This document shows positions 54,689-64,000 of a stretch of 64,000 bases of DNA, piece by piece. Numbering within the stretch: position 1 is the first letter of the stretch; every line of letters starts with the position of its first letter. Made by a program: the position numbers and the translations under genes. Origin of the DNA: Pseudogymnoascus destructans (Eukaryota; Ascomycota; Leotiomycetes; Thelebolales; Thelebolaceae); NCBI RefSeq assembly GCF_001641265.1, contig NW_020167543.1, positions 18,501 to 82,500 on the forward strand, read 5' to 3'. The notes below the pieces were generated by a model, which was given only the letters and a program-made list of their open reading frames with translations, did not search any database and was not told where the DNA came from.

Positions 54689-54718
54689 ATTCTCACATCT
54701 GGTGCACCCACCATTACA
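54679..54718 (+). mobile_element. S-family LTR terminal fragment (40 bp)
   Basis: GGGTGGCTAGATTCTCACAT to CCATTACA is identical to the last 40 bp of S copies. It forms the junction where Gy-C loses its integrase, so the 3' end of Gy-C was probably removed by a deletion or recombination reaching into an S LTR. Confidence 0.8.
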
Positions 54719-55625
54719 ATGGACTGCAATTTGAACTAGTTTTAAGTTATTTGAGGTGTTGACTATTGAGTTATTGCATGTTGAAGTTATTGGTGTTTAC
54801 CATATGGAATCACGTGTACAAACTATTAGTTTATCAGTGTTGGAACATGGGATGTTCCTGATAGTACGCTGCACAGCGTAGATTGTATACTGGATGTATA
54901 TAAGGGCTCCGCCCGCCCGTAGTTACTCAATCAAGTCGTCAAACTCCAAGGTCGATGTTATGTTGCATGCAATGAGCAATAAAATTTGTAGAAATGTGAC
55001 TGTCATGTCCATCTGCAATCAAAAGTCGTGGTCTTCCATCTGCAATTTCATGAGTTTTAGGCTTAAAAACGATTTGAAGTCCAACCCTTTGCACTCAGAC
55101 TTAATTTGTCGAGTAGTAATTGTAGCAAGCTCTATATTATGTTGAATAAAGCGTTAGATCCATTCTTTGCCAACAGGTGGGTATCGTATAATTTGAGATT
55201 ACGCATCGTTAACGCATTGCACTCTTTGAATCCTGATTTCTTCCACTAATTCCTTTATTCCCTAGTGTCTAATAGGGCGTCCCATCGAAGAGAATTGGCA
55301 AATCCACTTAACTAAGGTACTCTCTTCAACTGCAGATAAAAGTTGCTGGTTTTGTCGCGCTTGCACTCGGGAATGGCCCCCCGACACGCGACGCGTCAAA
55401 GTCATCCGATCAACTTGAAAGTGTTCCGCAATAGCCTTTAAGCTTGTAAATTGTCGATTCTAGTAAGCTATTATAGCTTCAGCCATACGAGCTTCATTCT
55501 CTTGAACCCGAAGGCTCTTGCGTCTCGCCATGTTGTGGTTTACGAGTTTGAAGTTGCAAGGTGGGGGTTTTGGTGCTCATTACGCCATAGTGCTCATTAC
55601 GCCATAGTGCTCATTACGCCATTGC
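54719..55625 (-). mobile_element. P5, degenerate pogo-type transposon
   Basis: On the minus strand a start at 55531 reads MARRKSLRVQENEARMAEAI with a helix-turn-helix (LKAIAEHFQVDRMTLTRRVS), EESTLVKWICQ and GKEWIQRFI. Then, past a gap, it reads RLLIADGHDSHIST around 55030-54980 with the second DDE aspartate. Several stops and a deletion are present. The right end carries GTGCTCATTACGCC three times, exactly 17 bp apart (55573, 55590, 55607). The left end is lost at the S fragment. Confidence 0.7.
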
Positions 55626-55639
55626 GAACGTTAGGGCGG

Positions 55640-55910
55640 CGAAAGGGTCTCGACGGATATCACCATCACAAACTCGGTGAATATCTACAACTTTAATTCT
55701 ACCGCGTTACTTGCCTCGTACGGTGTTGCTTTGTTTTTAACTATCTTTTGCATTGCTCTCGGCATTGTTGCCTATAGGACGAATGGTGGAGCCCGGAGCT
55801 TAACCTACTCGGCTATGGTTGAGGCTGCGCGATCCCCTCATCAGCAAGATCAGGAGGACCTACCTCTACAACCATTAGAAAGTGGTGAAGAGGCAACTAG
55901 TCATTAATGA
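55640..55910 (+). pseudogene. C-terminal piece of the split membrane-protein gene
   Basis: The frame reads TITNSVNIYNFNSTALLASY, then one transmembrane helix (GVALFLTIFCIALGIVAY), then RTNGGARSLTYSAMVEAARS and an acidic tail. This is the usual end of the fungal membrane proteins matched at 49190-49440. The two pieces are collinear and about 6.2 kb apart, separated by the hAT/Gy-C/S/P5 pile. Confidence 0.5.
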
Positions 55911-55930
55911 GAACTCTATGCTAACTAGCT

Positions 55931-57035
55931 ATGTGCGACTTCTCTTCCTATGGCGGACCCAGCAACAAGTGGCTGGCGATCGAGGCAGGCTTGCCCCCGC
56001 CAGTAGCCAACCAAACTGTTTCCGAGATGACGCTCAAAGCAAACCAAGGCCGCGAGGCCATCGCCAGTAAAGCCATGATCTCACTATCTCCGCAAGTCCA
56101 CATGCGCGACCACTCGATCCAAACGCGCGATGGGTACTCCCTTGAGGCGCGTAGTTACCGCCCATCGTTAGTCCCTGCGTCAGTGCTCCTGCCCGTCTAC
56201 ATTCACTTCAACGGTGGAGGCTTCGTTTTTGGAACATTGGCGTCCAAGGATGCGATATGCGCCAGTATCGCAGTCAGTGTCTGTGTCGTTGTCGTCAACG
56301 TGAATTATCGACACGCGCCAGAGTTCACATAACCGACGGCTTGGGGCGACGCACAGGGCGCCTTTGTGTGGTTGCATGGTCACCTCGATGAGGCAAATCG
56401 AAACGGGCAGAAAGTCGTGCTAGGTGGGATATTGGCTGGAGCGCGGTTGATTTGACGCTGGTGCTTCAGAAGCATTTAGGCAAGGCAGCATCGGGGTGTC
56501 CAGATCCTGTCGGTCAGGTCCTGATGATTCCGTCACTGGTGCATGCGGACTGCTACGAGCCGCAGTTGAAGAAGATGAAGGATAACTTGTCGCGAAAATG
56601 CGCGACAAGATATACAATGCTGTTGGTATACTAGTACGAGCGGAACAGTTTACTGGACAGAAAAATGGACACAAAATTAAGTCCCGGGAATGCGACGCCT
56701 GAAGAAGTGAAAGGGCTACCACCGACTGTTTTCGGTATCACGGGTCTAGATCCGCTGCGTGACGAAGGGCTGCTATATGCGAAGATAACAGCAGTTGGGT
56801 GCGTATCTGATTTATTTCCCGTAGCTCGTGCGTGGATGAGTGTTTTATGATAGCTGACCCAAATTCCAGGGTTCCTACCAATATCAACGTATTCAGAGGT
56901 GTTCCTCATGGGTTCCGCCGTTTTGGCGACGCGCTTTCTGCAAGTAAAAGATGGGATAACATTATTGACGAAGGCATAAAGTGGGTGTTGAATAATCCGG
57001 CAGCGACAAATGATTTTGATGTCAAGGAACAATAA
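55931..57035 (+). pseudogene. Alpha/beta-hydrolase (HSL/esterase type), catalytic serine lost
   Basis: The reading starts MCDFSSYGGPSNKWLAIEAG and shows YIHFNGGGFVFG (normally HGGG; here NGGG), VNVNYRHAPEF then a TAA before PTAWGDAQGAFVWL, and GGILAGA where GxSxG is expected, so Ser is Leu (a TCG-to-TTG change fits). After frameshifts: LVLQKHLGKAASGCPDP, then GITGLDPLRDEGLLYAK. A 71-bp intron (56799-56869) then leads to GVPHGFRRFGD with the catalytic His. It would have hydrolysed small esters or lactones. Loss of the nucleophile and the stops make it dead. Confidence 0.75.
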
Positions 57036-57379
57036 ATTCTGTAGAATTAATATACAATTTTTTAGCTGTTATGCATTTATATAAGCTTTTTATGTGGAAA
57101 ACGGAACAAGAGAAAGTGATTCATTCCTATCGACCATTATCTGCCACTTCCCTCCAAGAACGGCTTCCCAGATCCTCCGACTGTGTGGGGAATGTGGAAT
57201 GGAGAATTTTCGTAGCATGAAATATGACGGACGGATGGATAATTTCACAGATCACACATGCATCAAGGTTGAATTTTTTTACTATCGGCTCATTTTATTT
57301 GCTAATGTGTAAATATCTGAACAAGCAACCAAGCACCCCAAGGAAATATCTAAATCTGTACAACAAATTGACTCCACGC

Positions 57380-57925
57380 TCAAAATATCTTCAAGTCGGA
57401 ATACTTTCGAGATGCAACATCATCGCATCGCTTCCTGTACCCTGGCGCCGGGCCATTGTATCTCGCTATCGACCTCTTTTGCTTGTGCGCAAGATTCTTA
57501 TTTACACGCGTCATCCAGGAGTCCACTTCATTTGCCAAAAGTCCTATTGCGCACTCGTTCACATGGTCCCCCCATTGATCCATTCCCTCCGGCGTCGCTT
57601 CGATGTAGGTGATATTGTTGTCAGCGGCGTAACGTATGAGGTTGGAAATCCAGTTGATGGCGTATTCGATGCTTCGGGGGATGTTGCTGAACATTTGATG
57701 AGGACTCATGACCATAAACATGTTTGGAAAGGAGTTGACGGTAAGGCCTAGATAAGTTTGGATAGACTTGCTCCACTGATCTGTAAGTTTGAGGCCATCT
57801 CTCCCTTGGAAGTCAACCGCTCTGAAAGAGCCGGTGACAGCATCAAACCCGGTCGTATAGATAATAACGTCAAACGCGAGCTCGCCATCTCTAGGCCTTT
57901 CTTCCATAGATATGCTAAAGCTCAA
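57380..57925 (-). pseudogene. C-terminal part of a flavin (Baeyer-Villiger-type) monooxygenase
   Basis: The frame contains FDVIIYTTGFDAVTGSF (the TGFD motif of the second nucleotide-binding region), LGLTVNSFPNMFMVMSPHQ, IEYAINWISNLIRY and VDSWMTRVNKNLAHKQ, ending YRKRCDDVASRKYSD. Such enzymes use FAD and NADPH to oxidise ketones or heteroatoms. The FAD-binding N-terminal half is missing; upstream the sequence turns into the plus-strand synthetase fragment. The remaining 180 residues are free of stops. Confidence 0.72.
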
Positions 57926-58842
57926 AATATACCTCCAAAAGACATTGAATATGGATATCCCAGTAACGCTTTTCTTTTCGAATCCTGTTCTTCGTCAACT
58001 TGGCCAGGCTATAGATAATTTGAAGAAAGCAGACCCAGTCACCCGTCTTCAGCCTCATGCGGACAGCAAATATGACCCGATCACCGTCCTACAGCATCGG
58101 GGGACCAAGATACCCCTGTTTTTAATACATCCTGGCATGGGTGACGTTCTCGTGTTTATGAATCCTGCTCGACAATTTGACGAAGGACCAGTGTACGCAC
58201 TGTGCGCACGAGGATTCGACGGCGAAAAGTTCTACTAGAGGGTCCAGTTTAGTGGGCCATATGCACTTGGGGCTTAAGAATTAGGCGGCAATATAATATT
58301 CGAGATTGCCAAGGTGATGGAAAAGAATGGGGATAGCGTGAAGTTTCTCGGCGTCATCGATCATGCTCCCCGCGCATCAAGGGATGGGCGCGAACCAACG
58401 ATTGGTACGATAGTGTGCTGGCCATTTCATTTTTCTTAGGCTTTGTCGACATAGACTGTGTAAAGGCTGTTTCCAATCTACGAGAGAAGTCACATGAGGA
58501 TGCTCTGGATTATATCTTCTCACTTGCGCACCCTGCCCGGCCGGGTGATTGGAATGACTCGAGAACAGCTGGGTAACTGGGCAAAACTGGTCATAATCTT
58601 GTGGGGCTCTTCCAGGATTATGATCTAGAAGGCTCCGTGACAAGCTTGGATGTGTTCATTGAGGACCCTTTACTGGGGAGTTTCTGGAGCACGCCTCCCA
58701 ATTGATTATCCCTGTGGAGAGAATACGGAAAGAACACCCAGATGCATGTCGTTAAAGGCACACATGGAAGTATGATAGAGCGACCTCATGTACATTGGTT
58801 TCAGAGACTACTGGAAAAGATAATAGAGGAACGTAGCTTGTA
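57903..58842 (+). pseudogene. NRPS-like synthetase 3' end: carrier-domain tail and thioesterase
   Basis: The frame opens with LKLKIYLQKTLNMDIPVTLF, the last helix of a carrier protein. It then reads YDPITVLQHRGTKIPLFLIH, PGMGDVLVFMNPARQFDEGP and VYALCARGFDG, the start of a thioesterase as found in A-T-TE NRPS-like enzymes. A TAG follows EKFY, and further pieces (SGPYALG, IIFEIAKVMEKNGDSVKFLG, a late HGSM region with the catalytic His near 58765) are spread over frames. The enzyme would release a quinone or lactone-type product. It is clearly broken. Confidence 0.65.
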
Positions 58843-58849
58843 GCGCTTT

Positions 58850-59544
58850 TCTTGGGCTTCGAATATTTCGTCAACAACAGCAATATGACTAGTCGCTGCT
58901 TCCCAAAGCAAAACAAACCATATGCAATTAAAGCGTGAAATGGCTATATCAACTTACTCAAATACCCAAATTAATATCAAGTGATAGAAAGTAAGTGGTT
59001 GTTGGGTTCGTTATTCCGTGAAATTTTTTAATTCAATGCCACAAATTATTTATTATTATGATAAAAGAGGAGAATATTCCACTTCCCCGATCCCACCCAT
59101 ATTCCTTCACATCGCCCCTAGAACCTCAAACAAACATCCTTTCCACAATATAATTCCGCCATTATTTGCTATTTTATTCGGCAATTCTTTTCTTTCACTC
59201 CAATCATAACCATGGATGGACGTTCAGGTATCCCCGTTCAAATCCGTCCACAAAGGCAGAAATACCCACGTAAATAAGCAACCTCATACATACGCACACT
59301 CGCACCTTCCCTCTTGTGACAGCATGCATCTCCCAACTTCTCGTCGGGCACATCGTGCCTGCCTATTTCAAACAATCATCATTATTCATTTATTGCAATG
59401 TCTGTCGTGAGACCGGCCATGCAACCTCATGTCCATCTCTCGACTGTAGCGCCGAAGAGTAAGAAATTGTGTCTACGCCCAGAATATTATGAACATCCCC
59501 TGACAGACGTCAAAGAACTGTAAATGAGGTAACTGCAGGTCGAT
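58850..59544. other. AT-rich intergenic region and upstream region of the next gene
   Basis: No gene is supported. The segment 58990-59200 is AT-rich. The stretch just upstream of 59545 contains no clear TATA box. Confidence 0.4.
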
Positions 59545-60741
59545 ATGGCTTTGTCAAACGATATTTTTCAGCAGCCAAACCAGGTGGAACAGGCCAATCC
59601 ACAACAAACGAGTCTTCCCACTTTATCCCAAGGAGGACAGGCAGACCCATCACAACATAGTAATGGAGCCCCGACAGAATGGCAGACGTGGCGCAAGAAA
59701 ATCCCTGCAGAAATAGAAAAAAGCCCAACCGAGGCCCAGGAGCCTTCAATCTTCAAAACACCCCCTGGACGCGGGCGCGGCACAGGTCGGGGACGAGCAC
59801 GGTCACGGCGGGCCAAGAGAGCCCGTTCGTCAGAGAGTTCAACATCAGAGCCTCACCCGGTTCCAGTACCGTATAGGCGGATACAGGATGCCCAAGAGAA
59901 GCTGATATTTCGGGATGCGGACCATGACAGAGAGGGTCTCGCGGGGATGATTGGCGTGACGAAGGAGGAGTGGGATCTTGGTCTACGAACGCCTGTATAC
60001 GCGCCGCCGAGCGATTGGATGAGGCTACGAGTGCTTCAGATGGAGAGTATGATGGTGCGGAAGTACCATTGGGTGGAGGAAATAGATGGTTACGGGGCGC
60101 GTCGAGAGGAGGAGGTGGAACTGGGGAGGAGAGTTCATGCGGATATAATGGATGTGGGGTGGGAGGCGTTTAATGCGAGATGGAAGAGGGAGGAGTTGAT
60201 GGGGGTGCCGATTCCGGATGAGCCAGTTTTGAGGAAGAAAGGGGTAGATGAGGTGGAGTTGACTTATGCTGTTGGCACTGGATTAAGGACGGATGGGTTG
60301 GATCGTGAGGGCGAAAATGGTGGAGAAAATCAGATGGCAGCGATGCCTGCTGGATATGCTTTCTGGAACGGAGATGGGGTGGCATCGAGATGCGACAAGG
60401 AAGCGACTGCTGAGTCAACAGGGATTGTTAGTTCAGACTCAATGGAACCAGGCCAGGTCAAGTCGGACACCGTGGATCCGCAGCCGATGGAAAGGATTGA
60501 GGGTGAAGGTAGCAATGGGACAGCAAGTTCGACTCCGCCTAATTTTGGAGGGGACGACGCCATGAGCATGGATGAGGAAGACGTGTCGGCAGAGACAGTG
60601 GGACCAGCTGAGCCTACACCAACAACCAAAGATGGATCGGCAGTCGGTCAATCGGGTGGGACGGAAGCATCGCCAATATATATTGACTCCAGTTCTACGG
60701 GAGGAGATGAATCTGGCGAGAGCGAAAGCAGCGGTGAATAG
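59545..60741 (+). CDS. Hypothetical protein, 398 residues
   Basis: One uninterrupted frame starts MALSNDIFQQPNQVEQANPQ. It contains an RG-rich basic patch (GRGRGTGRGRARSRRAKRAR, about residues 75-95), likely nuclear-localising or RNA-binding. A charged helical middle follows (GLAGMIGVTKEEWDLGLRTP to WKREELMGVPIPDEP), then a long acidic Ser/Gly/Glu-rich disordered tail. I do not recognise the family. Its intact frame beside atfA, with no TE nearby, suggests a real host gene. The start was chosen as the first ATG of the frame. Confidence 0.65.
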   Translation: MALSNDIFQQPNQVEQANPQQTSLPTLSQGGQADPSQHSNGAPTEWQTWRKKIPAEIEKSPTEAQEPSIFKTPPGRGRGTGRGRARSRRAKRARSSESSTSEPHPVPVPYRRIQDAQEKLIFRDADHDREGLAGMIGVTKEEWDLGLRTPVYAPPSDWMRLRVLQMESMMVRKYHWVEEIDGYGARREEEVELGRRVHADIMDVGWEAFNARWKREELMGVPIPDEPVLRKKGVDEVELTYAVGTGLRTDGLDREGENGGENQMAAMPAGYAFWNGDGVASRCDKEATAESTGIVSSDSMEPGQVKSDTVDPQPMERIEGEGSNGTASSTPPNFGGDDAMSMDEEDVSAETVGPAEPTPTTKDGSAVGQSGGTEASPIYIDSSSTGGDESGESESSGE

Positions 60742-60955
60742 GTCACGGCCGGAGCATTTTCAGCCTCGCTTGGCCCCCCGAAGCGTATTCAGCGATGGAG
60801 ACGGTGTGGATGTTCCGGCCAACGGTGAGATTTGCAGCTCGTGAGCTGGCCGGCCAGTTCGCGAGCTGCCCGTGAGCTGCCTAGCCTAACCAAAGTGGCA
60901 GTGTAGAATAGCATCGTAGAAAATCCAAATCCTACATCCTACAACTATAGCAATT

Positions 60956-61250
60956 ATGGCAACTATTGCTTCGATCAATCCATTTCCACATGATATACAC
61001 ACTGCTTTTGAGGCCTATATAAGTAGTCCTACTTACTATAATCGAGAGCAATCCCCATGTGAAAAATGGAGCCAAATACGCACTATACTCGAGGATCCTA
61101 CTACCCTCATACCATACGATAAAGAGAGTGCAAACCTTAAGCACCATACATTATCTGGTATCTCTCGAGGGTCAGGGTTTTGGTTACCAGCTTCGCAGCG
61201 CTGTCCACACGGCGAGAGCGCAAGAATCCATCGCCAATTCGATCTCGGTG
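60956..61250 (+). pseudogene. N-terminal fragment of an integrase-type element ORF
   Basis: The frame reads MATIASINPFPHDIHTAFEA, YYNREQSPCEKWSQIRTILE and YDKESANLKHHTLSG, then drifts between frames. This resembles the start of fungal integrase-core ORFs whose C-terminus is cysteine-rich like 6783-7142. Just upstream (60840-60900) lie GTGAGCTGGCCGGCC and related repeats also seen near 6450. No catalytic domain is left. Confidence 0.4.
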
Positions 61251-63020
61251 TAGATATGCGACAGGGGCGAGTATGGCCGTATCAAGGTCCCATAGTGTGA
61301 TGTCCTTTGCGTATCTTTCTACTTCTTGCTCTCGGACCGACACTGCGGTGTATAGCTGCGAGTTTGAGAATTTATTTTGCTCCGAGATCAAATTTCGAAT
61401 TAGGGGTGGGTGGGATGGACATGGTGGGTTGGCAGTTCTCATATAAATCCCAATCGGGCATGGCGACGCTAAGACGTGTGTAGGGACGGCCATCCATCAA
61501 CGCATAGCACAGAGCTTCGAACCTGTGCGATTGACTCTATGCTGGATTTCTTCTACTGTCTACTGTTTGCTATCTGTGGTTTGTGGCATTGACCTACGAT
61601 GTCGCTTGATGAGCTGTCGCGTCGCGGCTTGCCCATCGCAGGAACACCGACACATTTGGTTTGGTTGCACAGGAAGTTGAGAAAAAGCAGATCAGAAGGG
61701 CCCATCTCCTCGCCGAAGCAATTAAGTACGAGGCAATTGCGAGATTAGGTTGAGCCACTTATTGATCGGGCTATTATCGATGACTAGAAGAGGAAGAATG
61801 CCTCGAAGCAGGAGGAAGCCAGTTCAGCCCTGCGTCAACTCGGGCTCTATGAAGATGAGGAATCCGCCTTAATCGACAAGTAGAAGGACATAGGCTGTTA
61901 GAAGCTTGGAGTCGAAGTGGAAATGCTCAAAGATGCGTTACGCAGGGCAAAGACATCTGGTGGAGAGGAGGGTAGCCGCCAAAACGGCGGAGGAGAATAA
62001 GGCAAGGGCCGAAATGCTAGAAAACCGAGAGCTACGCTTGCTTAACCATCGAGGGTTTGAAGCTTACCGCTACGGATAATGCGACGAGCCTATCAAGTAA
62101 TCGCTAAGATCTGCCTTCACGACGACAACAAGAACCCCCACCACCAAGACCCCCTCCCCCCCCCATAAACCCCCACAACCCCTGTAGCTAGCGGCCCCTC
62201 CGACCACGAACTTGTAGTCACCGCCGATGCTCCTGTGTGACTCTGACCCGATCTCCTCCTGCAACAGGCCATGCTATGCTATATCACCACACATCACGCC
62301 CAACCACCCACATTCGCACCCCCTCCTCGCACCAGACCTATACCCGCCCTACCCTACTTCCTTCCAATCTCCCCCGCCTCCCCCTTTCTCCATCTCGTTC
62401 CTGCTTTTCGCTCACGTTACCACGCATGATGATCACGACAAAGTGTATTGGAACAAGCTCTCATTTATATATACAAATATGTATCCCCCATCCCCCCTCT
62501 TCCCCACAATCAATCCCCTAATCATCCCCCACTCTCATATCAACACCGACACCACCCCATCATCCCATCTCTTCCATCTCGTATCTTGTCTTGTCTTGTC
62601 TTGTCTTAGTAATACACCCCCACCCCTTCCTCATCCTCGCACTTTCCCACATCCATCAGGGGCACGCTCGGCCTACCCCGCCCCCCCCCCCCCCTTCTTC
62701 CTCCCCCATCCACCCATCCGTTCTTCCCTCCCACCAAACAAAACAAAAGAGCACATAAAAACTGGTAAAAAAAAAATCTAGTGAAGAGAAAGAAGAAGAA
62801 CAGGGAAAAATGAATACAGAGCAGACGTATAAACACAATATAACTCCCCCATCCCCCCCCCCCCCCCCCCAATTTTGTCCCCCCACCACACTGGTAAATC
62901 CCACCAGTGATAAAAAAGAAGTTCCGTCCGGTCCAGTTCAACACCCATTATCATAGCACGTCTCCCTCTCTCGCCTCAGCAACAAAGGCTTAGACGAGGA
63001 GGGAAGGAATCAAACCAGCC
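61251..63020. other. Intergenic: short relics and C-rich low-complexity DNA
   Basis: From 61300 to 62230 frames are short and broken; one minus-strand frame (61493-61137) has no recognisable motif. From 62240 to 62950 the plus strand is pyrimidine-rich with homopolymer C runs (about 62680-62693 and 62857-62870) and a TTGTC repeat near 62582-62604. This probably lies in the 3' untranslated or downstream region of atfA. Confidence 0.4.
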
Positions 63021-64000
63021 TCACGAGAACCGCCTATCTCCCCCCCCCTGCGCCATAACCTGCTGCCCCCCCCCCGGCATCCCCTGCCCCGGCATCCCCT
63101 GCCCCATCATCCCAGCATACTGCACCCCCCGACCCCCATACCCGGCGGCATCCCCGGCGGCATCCCCGGCGGCATCCCCCCTGCCATCCCCTGCTGCATC
63201 ATCCCACCCCCCGCATCCCCCCGCCACCAAACTCAATCCCCCCCAGATACCCCCCCATAGCCTGCGACTGCGATACGGGACAGTCCTTGTGCGCGAGCAG
63301 ACGCGTCTTGAGCTGGATGACCTCCTCGCGCAGGCTGGCGAGCTGGTTGGTGAGCGAGTCGTTTTCGGAGCTGAAGATCTCGACTTTCTGTTGGAGGTTG
63401 GCGAGCCATTGTTTCTTGCGCTGGCGGCATTTGAGGGCTGCGACGCTGTTTGGGGGGTTAGTTTTTCCGTCCAGTTTTTTTTCCCGGTGATTTTTGGGGG
63501 AAAGGATTGGGGTGAGGGTGAAAGTTTGGGACAAATAAGACATACCGATTCCTCTCCAAAAAGTTCTTCCTCTTCTCCTCATCCGTCATCTTCTTCCCAT
63601 TCGCATTATACTCCTCCTGCTTAACATCCTCCTCCTCACTCGGCGGCTCCGGCTCCATATAATGCTGCGACGCCGCCATGCCGCCATGCTTCCCCTTCTT
63701 CGCCGGCGGCGCCTTACTCGCTACCGGCACCTCCTCCGCCTTCCTCCTCGCCCCCGCCCCGCCCTTCCGTCCCTTCCCCCTCGCGACCCTCGACGACGAC
63801 CTGCCCTCGCTATCCTCGCTCCCCTCGCTCACCCCCCCGCCGCCGCCTTGACTTCCATTCCTTCGCTCGCGCGGCTGCGAGGCCCCCCCGCTCGGGTGCG
63901 CGTGCACGGGTTGCTGGGGCGCCATGGCGTACTGTCCTGACGCGCCGGGGCCGACGGAGTTGGTGCGCGACAGTGAAGCAAGTAAAAATAGGCCGTTCGC
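63021..64000 (-). CDS. atfA: AtfA/Atf1-type bZIP transcription factor (5' end beyond window)
   Basis: Exon 63546->64000 runs open to the window edge (FLLASLSRTNSVGPG then QYAMAPQQPVHAHPSGG). It ends in MTDEEKRKNFLERN plus two bases of an Arg codon. A 100-bp intron (63446-63545, GTATGT...AAACAG) leads to the rest of the bZIP: VAALKCRQRKKQWLANLQQK with the leucine zipper, then LLAHKDCPVSQSQ. This is the hallmark of ATF/CREB stress regulators acting below the Sty1/HogA MAP kinase. The C-terminus should end QVMAQGGGDRRFS at 63021, but two register changes within G-runs (about 63205 and 63135) are needed to reach it. These may be sequencing or real indels. Four GMPP-type repeats lie between. Confidence 0.82.

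Noticed and set aside
62227..62944. Proline-rich or glycine-rich proteins in the C-rich region
   Set aside because: The frames on both strands reflect homopolymer C/G and pyrimidine-rich DNA; no start context, conservation or domain is visible.
1..64000. tRNA or rRNA genes
   Set aside because: I found no cloverleaf with conserved A and B boxes and no r

Overview
The window looks like a transposon-rich island in the genome of a filamentous ascomycete, probably Eurotiomycetes-like. The evidence is short GT-AG introns of about 47-100 bp with CTAAC/CTGAC-type branch sites, a Pth11-like receptor gene, an AtfA-type bZIP gene, a DUF7924 gene, and pogo/Fot1, PIF/Harbinger, hAT and Ty3/gypsy elements. 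The clade assignment is inference. Much of the 64 kb is mobile DNA, and most host genes left of 59 kb are split, truncated or mutated.

Layout. 1.0-7.1 kb: a host ORF fragment, a fragment of gypsy family A (Gy-A), and a SANT/chromodomain gene cut by two solo LTRs (family S) whose target-site duplications (TSDs) are swapped, the mark of an inversion. 8.2-10.6 kb: an F-box relic and an apparently intact patatin-ankyrin gene. 11.4-13.2 kb: pogo element P1. 13.25-18.28 kb: a PIF/Harbinger element with both genes (SANT protein and DDE transposase), invaded by one Gy-A and two S solo LTRs. 19.3-29.25 kb: a DUF7924 gene split by gypsy element Gy-B, which is itself split by pogo element P2. 29.7-32.4 kb: gene relics, a coding minisatellite and a truncated pogo element P4. 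32.4-41.9 kb: a Gy-A chromovirus (8.0 kb, perfect TSD) nested in a rearranged Gy-A copy. 42.9-44.8 kb: pogo element P3. 45.1-46.3 kb: Pth11-like receptor gene. 46.4-48.3 kb: second P2 copy. 49.2-55.9 kb: a membrane-protein gene split by a hAT/Gy-C/pogo pile. 55.9-58.8 kb: decayed biosynthetic genes (hydrolase, monooxygenase, NRPS-like thioesterase). 59.5-64 kb: a hypothetical gene, an integrase-like relic and atfA running off the right edge.

The most unusual feature is that two different gypsy families, Gy-A and Gy-B, each carry an intron-containing gene antisense to the element, between pol and the 3' LTR. Both proteins contain the same six-cysteine motif (C-x2-C-x12-C-x8-C-x2-C-x6-C), and both have an intron two codons after the last cysteine. 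Other recurrent signals are: self-priming primer sites in all three gypsy families; 17-bp-phased repeats in the terminal sequences of four pogo families; and premature stops that are almost all TGA where arginine (CGA) is expected. Removing the insertions with one TSD copy rejoins the interrupted reading frames, so the order of events can be read from the sequence.
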